A DNA stretch of 64,000 nt, from positions 310,001 through 374,000 of the forward strand of contig PBIO01000014.1 of NCBI GenBank assembly GCA_002720865.1, given 5' to 3'. A model generated the notes under the pieces. It searched no databases. It was not told where the DNA came from and worked only from the letters and a program-made list of their open reading frames with translations. Each line of letters starts with the position of its first letter. Within the stretch, counting starts at the first letter, position 1. A program made the position numbers and the translations under genes. Origin of the DNA: Halobacteriovorax sp. (GTDB taxonomy: Bacteria; Bdellovibrionota; Bacteriovoracia; Bacteriovoracales; Bacteriovoracaceae). Positions 8,768 through 16,407 of this stretch are shown in pieces.

Positions 8768-9502
8768 TCACCTAATAACATTAACTGTTGACTCTATAAT
8801 TCCAGATGAACTCACTGTATCTGCATCAGTAATCTCTCTCCTGGGTACTAGAGCTTGAACCTCTACCAAACGCTTTTTATTTTTAAATAATAAAAATTTT
8901 CTTCCTCTTAAAAGAAGATGGTCCTTATTAATTTCCTCAATGACAATGCTACTAATTCTGTCAAAAACCTGATCTTTGTTTCCATCCTGGGAAGCTGCAG
9001 GTGTGGCTGCAGGTGCCTCTGCGGTTTTCGCATCGCCGGCAGCAGCTTCTTTGTCAGACTTTTTCTTTAGCTTTTTCTTTTCCGGAAAGGCTCTTTTGAG
9101 CTCGGCCGTAATCTCATTTTTCAATCTAGATTCAACATCTATGAGAACGATATCTCCACTTGATTTCTTAGTGTTATCTGTAAATAGGAAGTTGTCATCA
9201 CCTCCACCTACCCAAAGGCTACCAGCGCTTCCGTTGTCATTTAGATCATCCGCTTTAATTCGCTTTTCAGATTGATAGTTTCTTTTAACTTGTGGCAAAA
9301 GAACTTTATTGTTTGAAGAGCTTACTAGTCCATTTTTAGGTGCCCGTGCATTTTTTCTATAGAAGTCGAATTGATCTCCGTGCTTCCTTGGCTTTCTTCT
9401 CTTGCCATCAGCTCTATCGAACTCTCTATGCATTTTACCTACGTATGAGCTACAACCTGATAGCAGTAGGGCAGTGAGGGTAGTAAGAATTAAAAATTTC
9501 AT
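8768..9502 (-). CDS. flgH: Flagellar L-ring lipoprotein FlgH
   Basis: A 244-residue lipoprotein forming the outer-membrane ring of the basal body. The signal peptide ends in L-S-G-C (Cys17). The conserved GSLW near residue 94, GDIVLIDVESRL (about 116-127) and the C-terminal TVSSSGIIESTVNVI region identify FlgH. Between about residues 135 and 175 there is a Lys-then-Ala-rich insertion (KKLKKKSDKEAAAGD and onward) that is not part of the core and is probably a flexible loop. The start overlaps the flgA stop by 4 bp (ATGA). Confidence 0.9.
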   Translation of the reverse strand: MKFLILTTLTALLLSGCSSYVGKMHREFDRADGKRRKPRKHGDQFDFYRKNARAPKNGLVSSSNNKVLLPQVKRNYQSEKRIKADDLNDNGSAGSLWVGGGDDNFLFTDNTKKSSGDIVLIDVESRLKNEITAELKRAFPEKKKLKKKSDKEAAAGDAKTAEAPAATPAASQDGNKDQVFDRISSIVIEEINKDHLLLRGRKFLLFKNKKRLVEVQALVPRREITDADTVSSSGIIESTVNVIR

Positions 9503-10401
9503 AAGTCCACCAGTACCTTGTTAAAATCTACAACTTTTCCAATTATCATTCTTTTTGTTTTAGGATTTCTTAGTTTTATAATTTCTCCAAACTTTCCACT
9601 TTGACTAGGAATGCCTGTACCGTTTAAAACAAGCCCTCCGCTTTTTAATACGACCTTTGTTGGGATTCCCGCAGAGACCAGATTAATTGGTGTTAAATCT
9701 GTAAACTTGAGACCAGTTCCCTCTGGTAGAGACTTATTTAGTTTATAAAAAACTAGTTGTTCAATATTTGTGAAATATTGTTCTGGCCTAGTTACATTTA
9801 TTAGCTCTTTCTTAAAAAGAGAGGGACTTAATTGAGGCTCAGATGCAGATAGAGATCTAACCGGAATAAGTGCTTTTGTTGAAATAAAGACAGTTCCTTG
9901 AACCCAATGGGTTTTGGAAAAACCCTTTATGGGGTTCCTCACCTCAAGCGCAATATTCTTCTCTCCAGTGGTATGACATAATTCGCAAGAGAGGCTTAAG
10001 CTAGACTCCAAATCTAGTCCAATAGCACTCTTCTTATTCAACATTTTTAACTTTCCAAAGGTCCAATCCTTCCTCAAATTAAACTGCTTTTGAAACTCAT
10101 TTTTTAGATTTATTACCTGTATTCGGTTGGGAGTTAACTCAACGGTGTAACCGGAGTTTTTAATTTCACTAATTGAATTAATTATATTCGAAGTAAGTGA
10201 TCCACTTGATTTATATATTTGTCTATTAAACTTTCTTTTTACATCTAAAGGACAATCTGATCTCTTGATAATTTCCTTTGAGTTGAACCCATTAGGATTA
10301 GGAAGATAGTATATTTTTTCAAATGAATCAATTTTACAACTTTTTGTATTACCAAAACTTGAAAAACTAAAAAGAATGGAAGCCAATAGGATTAATTTCA
10401 A
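9499..10401 (-). CDS. flgA: P-ring assembly chaperone FlgA
   Basis: A 300-residue periplasmic chaperone for FlgI. It starts at TTG and has a signal peptide (MKLILLASILFSFSSFG). The C-terminal ~140 residues hold the SAF-type fold with typical FlgA motifs: an IPVRSLSAS stretch near 175-185 and PTKVVLKSGGLVLNGTGI near 250-267. The N-terminal ~150 residues are poorly conserved, with a Cys pair near residue 140 (CELC) that could form a disulphide or bind metal. It lies between flgG and flgH, as in many operons outside the enterics. Confidence 0.85.
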   Translation of the reverse strand: MKLILLASILFSFSSFGNTKSCKIDSFEKIYYLPNPNGFNSKEIIKRSDCPLDVKRKFNRQIYKSSGSLTSNIINSISEIKNSGYTVELTPNRIQVINLKNEFQKQFNLRKDWTFGKLKMLNKKSAIGLDLESSLSLSCELCHTTGEKNIALEVRNPIKGFSKTHWVQGTVFISTKALIPVRSLSASEPQLSPSLFKKELINVTRPEQYFTNIEQLVFYKLNKSLPEGTGLKFTDLTPINLVSAGIPTKVVLKSGGLVLNGTGIPSQSGKFGEIIKLRNPKTKRMIIGKVVDFNKVLVDL

Positions 10402-10406
10402 GTTTA

Positions 10407-11192
10407 TTACCTCAGGTTGTTTACTGCTTGTAACATTTGATCAGCCACACCCATAACTTTTGAGTTCATCTCATATGCTCTTTGGGCCTTAATTAAATCA
10501 GTCATTTCAGTCATAATGCTCACATTAGAAGTTTCTAGTGTTCCTTGAAGGATTACACCCGTCTTGTTTTGACCTGCTACGTTTTCACTGGCGGGACCAC
10601 TCGATCTTGTGACTCTATAGAAGTTTTGACCAGCAGCCGATAAACCGACAGGGTTAATAAAGGTATAAACGGGGATGGTTCCCACCTGTGTAGGTTCAAC
10701 AACATTTTGTTGAAAGGCCTCAACAAGACCATCTTCAGTTATGTTTACGCTGATAGTTCCAGGAGGAAAGACAATCCCAGGCATAACTTTGTAACCTTGT
10801 TTGGTTACAAGCGTTCCGGTTTTATCTACATTGAAAGAACCATCTCTTGTGTAAACAACCTGCTGGTTAGGCAGAAGAACTCCAAAAAAACCTTCACCTT
10901 TAACCATCAGGTCAAACGGGTTATTGGTTACATTTGGACTTCCATCGGTAAACTCTTTTCTAATAGCCGAAACCTTGGCTCCACTACCAACTTGCATTCC
11001 AACACTATAAACAGTGTTGTTACTAGAGCGGGCTCCGGGATCATTTACTGTTTCATATAGTAAGCTTTCCATCTCTGCTCTACGTTTCTTAAAACCAACA
11101 GTATTAATGTTGGCAATATTGTTAGAGATAGTATTCACGTTAGATTCTTGAGCTGCCATACCTGTTGCGGCAGTATTAAGGGCCTTTAGCAT
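10407..11192 (-). CDS. flgG: Flagellar distal rod protein FlgG
   Basis: A 261-residue distal-rod protein, exported by the flagellar type III apparatus. The canonical start MLKALNTAATGMAAQ matches the FlgG N-terminal helix. It is followed by ISNNIANINTVGFKK and, at the C-terminus, VSIMTEMTDLIKAQRAYEMN. Its 261-residue length equals E. coli FlgG (260). I chose the ATG at 11192 on family grounds, although its upstream sequence has no clear ribosome-binding site. An in-frame ATG at 11255 has GAGG at 5 bp and would add a 21-residue hydrophobic leader; this ambiguity is listed as a finding. Confidence 0.93.
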   Translation of the reverse strand: MLKALNTAATGMAAQESNVNTISNNIANINTVGFKKRRAEMESLLYETVNDPGARSSNNTVYSVGMQVGSGAKVSAIRKEFTDGSPNVTNNPFDLMVKGEGFFGVLLPNQQVVYTRDGSFNVDKTGTLVTKQGYKVMPGIVFPPGTISVNITEDGLVEAFQQNVVEPTQVGTIPVYTFINPVGLSAAGQNFYRVTRSSGPASENVAGQNKTGVILQGTLETSNVSIMTEMTDLIKAQRAYEMNSKVMGVADQMLQAVNNLR

Positions 11193-11235
11193 CGTATGCC
11201 CAGGTACTGAATGTAGTAGAGCAAAAATAAGTAAA

Positions 11236-12084
11236 TTAGAACTTAGAAATTTCATTAACACCTCGGGCTGTGATTTCATCATATGCTTTGATAACTTTTT
11301 GGATTGATTCAAAATGTCTATGTGCCTTTATAAGGTTACTCATCTCGGCAACTGCATTTACATTGGATCCTTCTAGAAATCCTTGATGAACAGCAGATTT
11401 AGATTCTGAACTTTTAATATTTTGTAAATCTTTGTTTATATAGAGAGAGTTTCCTTCTTTTCGAAGAGCATGAAGATCCTCAAATTCGACGACAGATAAT
11501 TGTCCAACGCGATTCCCGTCTTGATAGTACTCACCTTCTAAATTAAAAGAAATAGATCCTCTTCCAAGTTCAATTATTCTTTCTTCTGGTTGGGGAACCT
11601 TTATTTTTTTAGTAGAAGCAAATTCTCTATTAAGTGCGGACTCTGGTATGTCTAGTTTTGACAACACTGGAAATCCGTCACTAGTAACGAGCTGATTTTT
11701 ATTATTAATCGTGAAAGTACCTTTTCGTGTATAGCGAACACCATTTGGCGTTAAGATTTCGAAAAACCCTTTTCCATGTATTCCTAAATCAAGAGGATTG
11801 TTAGTAGGTTGGAGTGAGCCCTGTTGGTGGTCAGTGAAAGAGCCATCTACTTTTACCTGCGCTCGCTCTGCCCCATAGGATCTGTAAAAATCAGCAGGGG
11901 CCCATTCTTTATTGGGAAGATCTATATCCTTATAACCTTTCTCAAGTGTGGTTAAATATTCTTTAAAGGCCAGTTGATCTTTTTTAAAGCCAGCGGTATT
12001 TGCGTTAGCTACATTGTTGGCAATGGTTTCAACATTCCTCTGTTGAGCTATTGCTCCTGAAATTGGTACCCATAGGTCTTTCAA
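11236..12084 (-). CDS. flgF: Flagellar proximal rod protein FlgF
   Basis: A 282-residue FlgF/FlgG-family rod protein. The N-terminal helix (IANNVANANTAGFKKDQLAF, about residues 20-39), the middle motif NPLDLGIHGKGFFEI and the C-terminal SNVNAVAEMSNLIKAHRHFE define the family. FlgF rather than FlgG is assigned because a clear FlgG follows and the order flgF-flgG is standard. The start is TTG behind AGGAGG at 7 bp. It heads the minus-strand rod/ring operon; a possible sigma-54-type site lies about 45 bp upstream. Confidence 0.87.
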   Translation of the reverse strand: MKDLWVPISGAIAQQRNVETIANNVANANTAGFKKDQLAFKEYLTTLEKGYKDIDLPNKEWAPADFYRSYGAERAQVKVDGSFTDHQQGSLQPTNNPLDLGIHGKGFFEILTPNGVRYTRKGTFTINNKNQLVTSDGFPVLSKLDIPESALNREFASTKKIKVPQPEERIIELGRGSISFNLEGEYYQDGNRVGQLSVVEFEDLHALRKEGNSLYINKDLQNIKSSESKSAVHQGFLEGSNVNAVAEMSNLIKAHRHFESIQKVIKAYDEITARGVNEISKF

Positions 12085-12129
12085 AAATCACCCTCCTGGT
12101 GATCGATTCTCTAGGTAAATTGTACCTTA

Positions 12130-12145
12130 AGCGCCAAAAGTTCCA
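12130..12145 (-). promoter_or_regulatory. Possible sigma-54 (-24/-12) promoter upstream of flgF
   Basis: Read on the minus strand the site is TGGAACTTTTGGCGCT. It has the required GG-N10-GC spacing and partial agreement with TGGCAC-N5-TTGC, but the bases before the GC do not match. It sits about 45 bp before the flgF start. Sigma-54 control of rod/hook genes is known in Vibrio, Campylobacter and others, and this window encodes a sigma-54 activator. The match is weak and could be chance. Confidence 0.25.
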
Positions 12146-12173
12146 CACGAGGCAAAATACTCCTACAGGATAA

Positions 12174-12368
12174 CTCTTTGAAATTAGGAGGAAAAATTGT
12201 AGATATTACAACGCGCCATTGTTATTAATTGCTGTCGTAGGACCAGTTTTGAAGCGTGGTGTTATTGCGCTTGGAATCATCAAGGATGTGGCTCAAGTAT
12301 TTAAAAATATTTGGAAAAATATACCGATTAAGAGAGAATTTACCGTCATTAAATTGTCTGAGCAATGA
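12174..12368 (+). pseudogene. Possible 3' remnant of xseA
   Basis: An open stretch with no usable start runs into the xseB start, sharing ATGA (12365-12368). From 12219 it encodes about 49 residues, including PVLKRG, IIKDVAQV and a tail IPIKREFTVIKLSEQ. These resemble in order the C-terminal end of exonuclease VII large subunits, which has P-x-x-VLKRGY, then a short beta segment and a final GEFTV-like strand. xseA commonly sits directly upstream of xseB with an overlap. There is no room for the other ~400 residues, so if this is xseA it is a left-behind 3' end. The similarity is by eye only. Confidence 0.3.
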
Positions 12369-12604
12369 GCTCAACTTCGGAGATCAAAATGGCCGAAAAA
12401 AAATCCATTAATTTGGAGAAGTCATTAAATGAGTTAGAAAAGTTAGTGGAAAAGCTAGAGAGTGGGGATTCAAGTTTGGATCAAAGTTTATCTCTTTTTG
12501 AAAAAGGAGTGTCTCTATATAAAGACTGCAAAAAAGAGCTCGATAAGGCGGAGAAAAAAATCTCAAAGCTAACTAAGAGTTTAAAAGAAGAGGAGCTTGA
12601 TTGA
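12365..12604 (+). CDS. xseB: Exodeoxyribonuclease VII small subunit XseB
   Basis: A 79-residue helical protein. The motif SLNELEKLVEKLESGDSSLD followed by SLSLFEKGVSLYKDC is characteristic. XseB bundles around XseA to form exonuclease VII, a single-strand exonuclease that works in both directions. The start at 12365 overlaps the upstream open stretch; an alternative ATG at 12389 (MAEKK) would give a 71-residue protein of more usual length. It is translationally coupled to the next gene by a 4-bp TTGA overlap. No intact xseA is in this window. Confidence 0.9.
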   Translation: MSSTSEIKMAEKKSINLEKSLNELEKLVEKLESGDSSLDQSLSLFEKGVSLYKDCKKELDKAEKKISKLTKSLKEEELD

Positions 12605-13557
12605 ATTTCTCTTCTTATTTTTTGATTATTTTCCTCAGCCTTTTAGTATCCTGTGCTGGACCAGTAGAAGAATCTTATGATGATATAAGCTCTAATGTCG
12701 TAGATCTGGATAGTAGTTCAAGTGAAAAAGCACCACCGACAATTGGATCAGAAAGTGATGTCTCTGCTGTTGGTGTGGGTCCAAAGCCAATTGGGCCTAA
12801 TCGAGTAGGACAAGATGAGAAAAACCCGAGTGTCTGGGCCCTCGTCTTAAGTCCTGGACTAAATAGAGTGATTTGTCATGCAGTCGCAGTCAGAGCTCTT
12901 TATGAAAAAGGAATAAGGTTTAACATAATTACTGGTAGTGGAATGGGGTCTATTGTTGCGGCATACTTGGCCCAAGGAACGACTCCTGAAATTATCGAAT
13001 GGAGATTTCATAAGTTTTTTCAAAAGTCTGAGGGAATGAAACCTTTTTCAAAAAACTGGATAGAAAGAGTTGAAAAAGATCTACTAAAAGACTTTGAAGG
13101 GAAAAAAATTCAAAACACCAAAATTACTTTATTAGTACCGGTATATAATGAGTTAGAGAAAAAGGTGGATTACTTAAGAAGAGGTGATTTGCATAAAAGC
13201 TTGTTAGAGAATGTGAACCTTAGAGCAAGAGTACCAGGTAAAGCTAATAGCGTTATTGTTTACGATAAATTAGATTCATCAAAATTAATAAGTGTTGGTG
13301 CACAAAAAATCGTTGAAATAGATGCGCTAGGAAGAAAAGTTAAATTTGAAGGAAGTGCAGATTATTTATTTGGGATTTATGGTAGATGGAGTTCTGTTCC
13401 AAAAGAACAAAATGAAAATCACTATCTTATGGAACTCCCAATAGCAGATTTTTCTTTGGACTCAACGAAGGATTTACCTGAATACCTAAGAATGTCATAT
13501 TTGTATGTTCGTGATAATTCAGTTGATATAAAAGAGAATTATCTAAGTAGGAATTAA
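12601..13557 (+). CDS. Patatin-like lipoprotein lacking the catalytic serine
   Basis: A 318-residue lipoprotein starting at TTG. The signal peptide ends in L-V-S-C (Cys18), followed by a ~55-residue Ser/Pro/Gly linker. Residues ~78-125 look like the start of a patatin phospholipase: a glycine loop (SPGLNRVICH), helix VRALYEKGI, then IITGSGMGSIVAAYLAQG where patatins have G-x-S-x-G. Here the nucleophile position (residue 114) is Gly, and no D-G-G/A dyad is visible late in the protein. It is probably a non-enzymatic relative. It is nested between xseB (4-bp overlap) and the PBP gene (1-bp gap), so a cell-envelope role with the PBP is possible. Confidence 0.65.
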   Translation: MNFSSYFLIIFLSLLVSCAGPVEESYDDISSNVVDLDSSSSEKAPPTIGSESDVSAVGVGPKPIGPNRVGQDEKNPSVWALVLSPGLNRVICHAVAVRALYEKGIRFNIITGSGMGSIVAAYLAQGTTPEIIEWRFHKFFQKSEGMKPFSKNWIERVEKDLLKDFEGKKIQNTKITLLVPVYNELEKKVDYLRRGDLHKSLLENVNLRARVPGKANSVIVYDKLDSSKLISVGAQKIVEIDALGRKVKFEGSADYLFGIYGRWSSVPKEQNENHYLMELPIADFSLDSTKDLPEYLRMSYLYVRDNSVDIKENYLSRN

Positions 13558-13558
13558 A

Positions 13559-16300
13559 TTGATAAAGCAAAACTTATATAAATTGATGGGTGTTTTTGTA
13601 GCGTTGGGAGTTATTGGTGCAGTTTTTGGAATAAGCATTATTGTTTACTTTTCATTTACTTTACCAAAGATCAGTAAGCTTTCTGATTATTCCCCGCCAA
13701 TTACATCACAAATTTTGGCTAAAGACGGAACAGTACTAGCAAGTTTAAGCAAAGAAAAACGAGAAATTATTCAACTTGATGAAGTGCCACCACTTGTAAT
13801 CGATGCTTTTTTATCTGCTGAAGACTCTCAGTTTTATGAACATCAAGGTGTTGATTATCTTGGTGTAATGAGGGCCATGATTGCCAACATCAAAGCAGGA
13901 AGAGTAGTCCAAGGTGGAAGTACAATTACTCAACAGGTTGCAAAGTCACTTTTGCTTTCTCATGAAAGATCTTTTACGAGAAAGATTAAAGATTTTTTAT
14001 TAGCACAGAGAATTGAAAAAAAACTTTCTAAAAAAGAAATTTTATTTCTCTACTTAAATCAAGTTTATCTTGGTGGCGGCTACTACGGAGTCAAAACTGC
14101 TTTTAGGGGATATTTTGGAAAAGAACTGGCTGAGGCAACTGTTGCTGAAGCGGCTATGGTGGCCGGGCTACTCGTGGCACCGGGGAAATATTCACCGTAT
14201 ATCAACCCAAGCCGAGCCAAGAAAAGACAAGCCTACGTGCTTTCCCGGCTACTTGCGAATGAAAAGATCAGCGAAGAAGACTATAAACAAGCTGTTGAAG
14301 AAAAAATAAAGTATCGAATCAGGAAACCTTCTTACTTTAAAGCAGGTTATTTCACTGATTGGGTCAGGCAAAGGGTTATTGAAAAGGTTGGAGAAGAAAA
14401 TTTCTTAAAAAATGGATTTCGAGTAGTTACAACCCTAGATTGGGAGCTGCAACAAGTAGCCGAAAAAGAAATTAAGGAAGGGGCTAAGGCCATTGATAAA
14501 AGGCAAGGCTTTAAGGGACCATTAAAGCATCTTGAGTCAGAAGCGGCCTTTAGAGACCACTACAAAAAAATTCGGATTGAAAAATACAAAGAAAACTCTA
14601 ACTACTTCGTTGTTAATGAGGAGCGTGAAAAAGTTTTTGAATTAAGTCTTGATCCAAATGAACTATCAGCAACAGAGGACCATATAAAGGATGTTCAAAG
14701 TAAAATTAAGTATAAACGATTTTACCCAGGATATAGAAAAGATGATCCACTGCTTGAACAAATTAAACCAGAAGAAAATTATGAAGCTGTAGTACTAAAA
14801 GTACTCGATCCGGAAAGGCTGGTCATTGTTTCTGTTGGTGGAGTTACTGGAATAATGGGCTATGAGCAGTTCAATTGGGCCCATGAGAGGATTATCCAAG
14901 AAGAAAGACATTTTTATCCTTATGTAACAAACCCAAGTACGATATTGAAAAAAGGTGATGTTGTACTTGTTAAAATTATTAATAAAAAAGCAAAATTCCA
15001 TAACACGATAAGAAAAGCTGCTTTTGACAAAAGATTAAAAGCAAATAAAGAACTGTCTAAAATTAAGAAGGAGAACTATCTGTTATGTTTACTAGACCAA
15101 GAGCCTGATGCAGAGGCTGCCCTAGTATCTATTTTGCCATCTACGGGAGAAGTTATTAGCTTTGTGGGAGGATATGATTTTTCAAAGTCCCAATTTAATC
15201 GAGCTATTCAATCTCAAAGGCAACCGGGATCATCCTTTAAACCCTTGTTGTTTGCAGCGGGCTTAGAAAACGGATATACGCCAGCAACTATCATTATAGA
15301 CTCGCCGGAAGCTCTGGGAGGTTATGATGCATCATTAAATTGGAAGCCTAGAAACTACGATGGAAAATTTAAAGGCCCTATTACTTTTAGAAATTCTCTA
15401 GAGCAAAGTCGAAATGTTCCAACCATTAAGATTGCCGAAAAATTGGGTGTTCCAAAAATATTAGAATTTTCTAAAAGGATAGGTTTTAAAGCAACGTTAG
15501 ATGAAGACCTGTCTTTGGCCCTCGGTTCTTTTGGTGTGACCTTGATGGATATGGTGGCAACCTATGGAATTTTTCCTAACGGTGGAAAACTTCTAACTAT
15601 AAAATCGATTACAAGTGTAACAGACCGAAATGGCGAATCTTATTACCTTGAAGATAAAGAAGTCGAGGCGGCTCCGACGCCTGAAGTTGTTGAAGAAGTA
15701 GAACCATCTCCAGAACCTACTGAGGTTGTGGAAGGGGAAAATGTTGAAGAGGAGCCAAAAGAGAAAATTAATCCTTTTCTTGAAAGCCTAGGGGGGGATC
15801 AAGTTTACGATCAAAGATTGTCATATATCATGACAAATTTGATGAGAGGAGTGGTACTTCATGGGACAGGAAGGGGAGCTAGGTCAGTTAGCCAATACTT
15901 AGGTGGGAAGACCGGGACTACCAATTCTTATGTTGATGCTTGGTTTACAGGATTTTCTTCTAATGTAGTAACTGGAGTTTGGACAGGCTTTGATGACAAT
16001 AAGACACTAGGTTTTGGGGAAACTGGTGCTCGGTCAGCTCTTCCAATCTGGAAAGAGTACATGAGTGCGGCCCTTAAAAAGTTTGGTGAAAATGACTTCA
16101 AGCCACCACTAGGTATCGTTAATGTTCTAATAGATAAAGATACTGGAAAACCAAGTAGTTCAGGGAATACTAGAGCTTTTTTAGAGGCTTTTGTTGAAGG
16201 TACGGAGCCAGGAAGCCAACAAGAAAAAGCTCAAAATGAAGAGGGTGCGGATAAAAACACTCAGTTTTTTGAAGAGGACGATTATTACAATAATCAATAG
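13559..16300 (+). CDS. Class A penicillin-binding protein 1A
   Basis: A bifunctional peptidoglycan synthase of 913 residues starting at TTG. A membrane anchor lies at about 10-35. The GT51 glycosyltransferase domain spans about 55-230, with catalytic Glu88 in AEDSQFYEHQG, then QGGSTITQQ and RKIKDFLLAQRIEKKLSK. The transpeptidase domain has S558-x-x-K561 (GSSFKP), S617-R-N619 and K784-T-G. An OB-like insert lies between the two domains. A Pro/Glu-rich acidic stretch (about 702-740) interrupts the transpeptidase domain between SxN and KTG. The C-terminal ~40 residues are acidic. It follows the patatin-like lipoprotein by 1 bp. Confidence 0.95.
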   Translation: MIKQNLYKLMGVFVALGVIGAVFGISIIVYFSFTLPKISKLSDYSPPITSQILAKDGTVLASLSKEKREIIQLDEVPPLVIDAFLSAEDSQFYEHQGVDYLGVMRAMIANIKAGRVVQGGSTITQQVAKSLLLSHERSFTRKIKDFLLAQRIEKKLSKKEILFLYLNQVYLGGGYYGVKTAFRGYFGKELAEATVAEAAMVAGLLVAPGKYSPYINPSRAKKRQAYVLSRLLANEKISEEDYKQAVEEKIKYRIRKPSYFKAGYFTDWVRQRVIEKVGEENFLKNGFRVVTTLDWELQQVAEKEIKEGAKAIDKRQGFKGPLKHLESEAAFRDHYKKIRIEKYKENSNYFVVNEEREKVFELSLDPNELSATEDHIKDVQSKIKYKRFYPGYRKDDPLLEQIKPEENYEAVVLKVLDPERLVIVSVGGVTGIMGYEQFNWAHERIIQEERHFYPYVTNPSTILKKGDVVLVKIINKKAKFHNTIRKAAFDKRLKANKELSKIKKENYLLCLLDQEPDAEAALVSILPSTGEVISFVGGYDFSKSQFNRAIQSQRQPGSSFKPLLFAAGLENGYTPATIIIDSPEALGGYDASLNWKPRNYDGKFKGPITFRNSLEQSRNVPTIKIAEKLGVPKILEFSKRIGFKATLDEDLSLALGSFGVTLMDMVATYGIFPNGGKLLTIKSITSVTDRNGESYYLEDKEVEAAPTPEVVEEVEPSPEPTEVVEGENVEEEPKEKINPFLESLGGDQVYDQRLSYIMTNLMRGVVLHGTGRGARSVSQYLGGKTGTTNSYVDAWFTGFSSNVVTGVWTGFDDNKTLGFGETGARSALPIWKEYMSAALKKFGENDFKPPLGIVNVLIDKDTGKPSSSGNTRAFLEAFVEGTEPGSQQEKAQNEEGADKNTQFFEEDDYYNNQ

Positions 16301-16407
16301 TTAAAAAGGAAAAGGACAATATTTCCCTTAGCTAAATACAAGTCATTTTACTAATTTAAATAGATGATTCAGTCGATAAGTTTCTTAGTGATAAGAGGTT
16401 TATTGCC

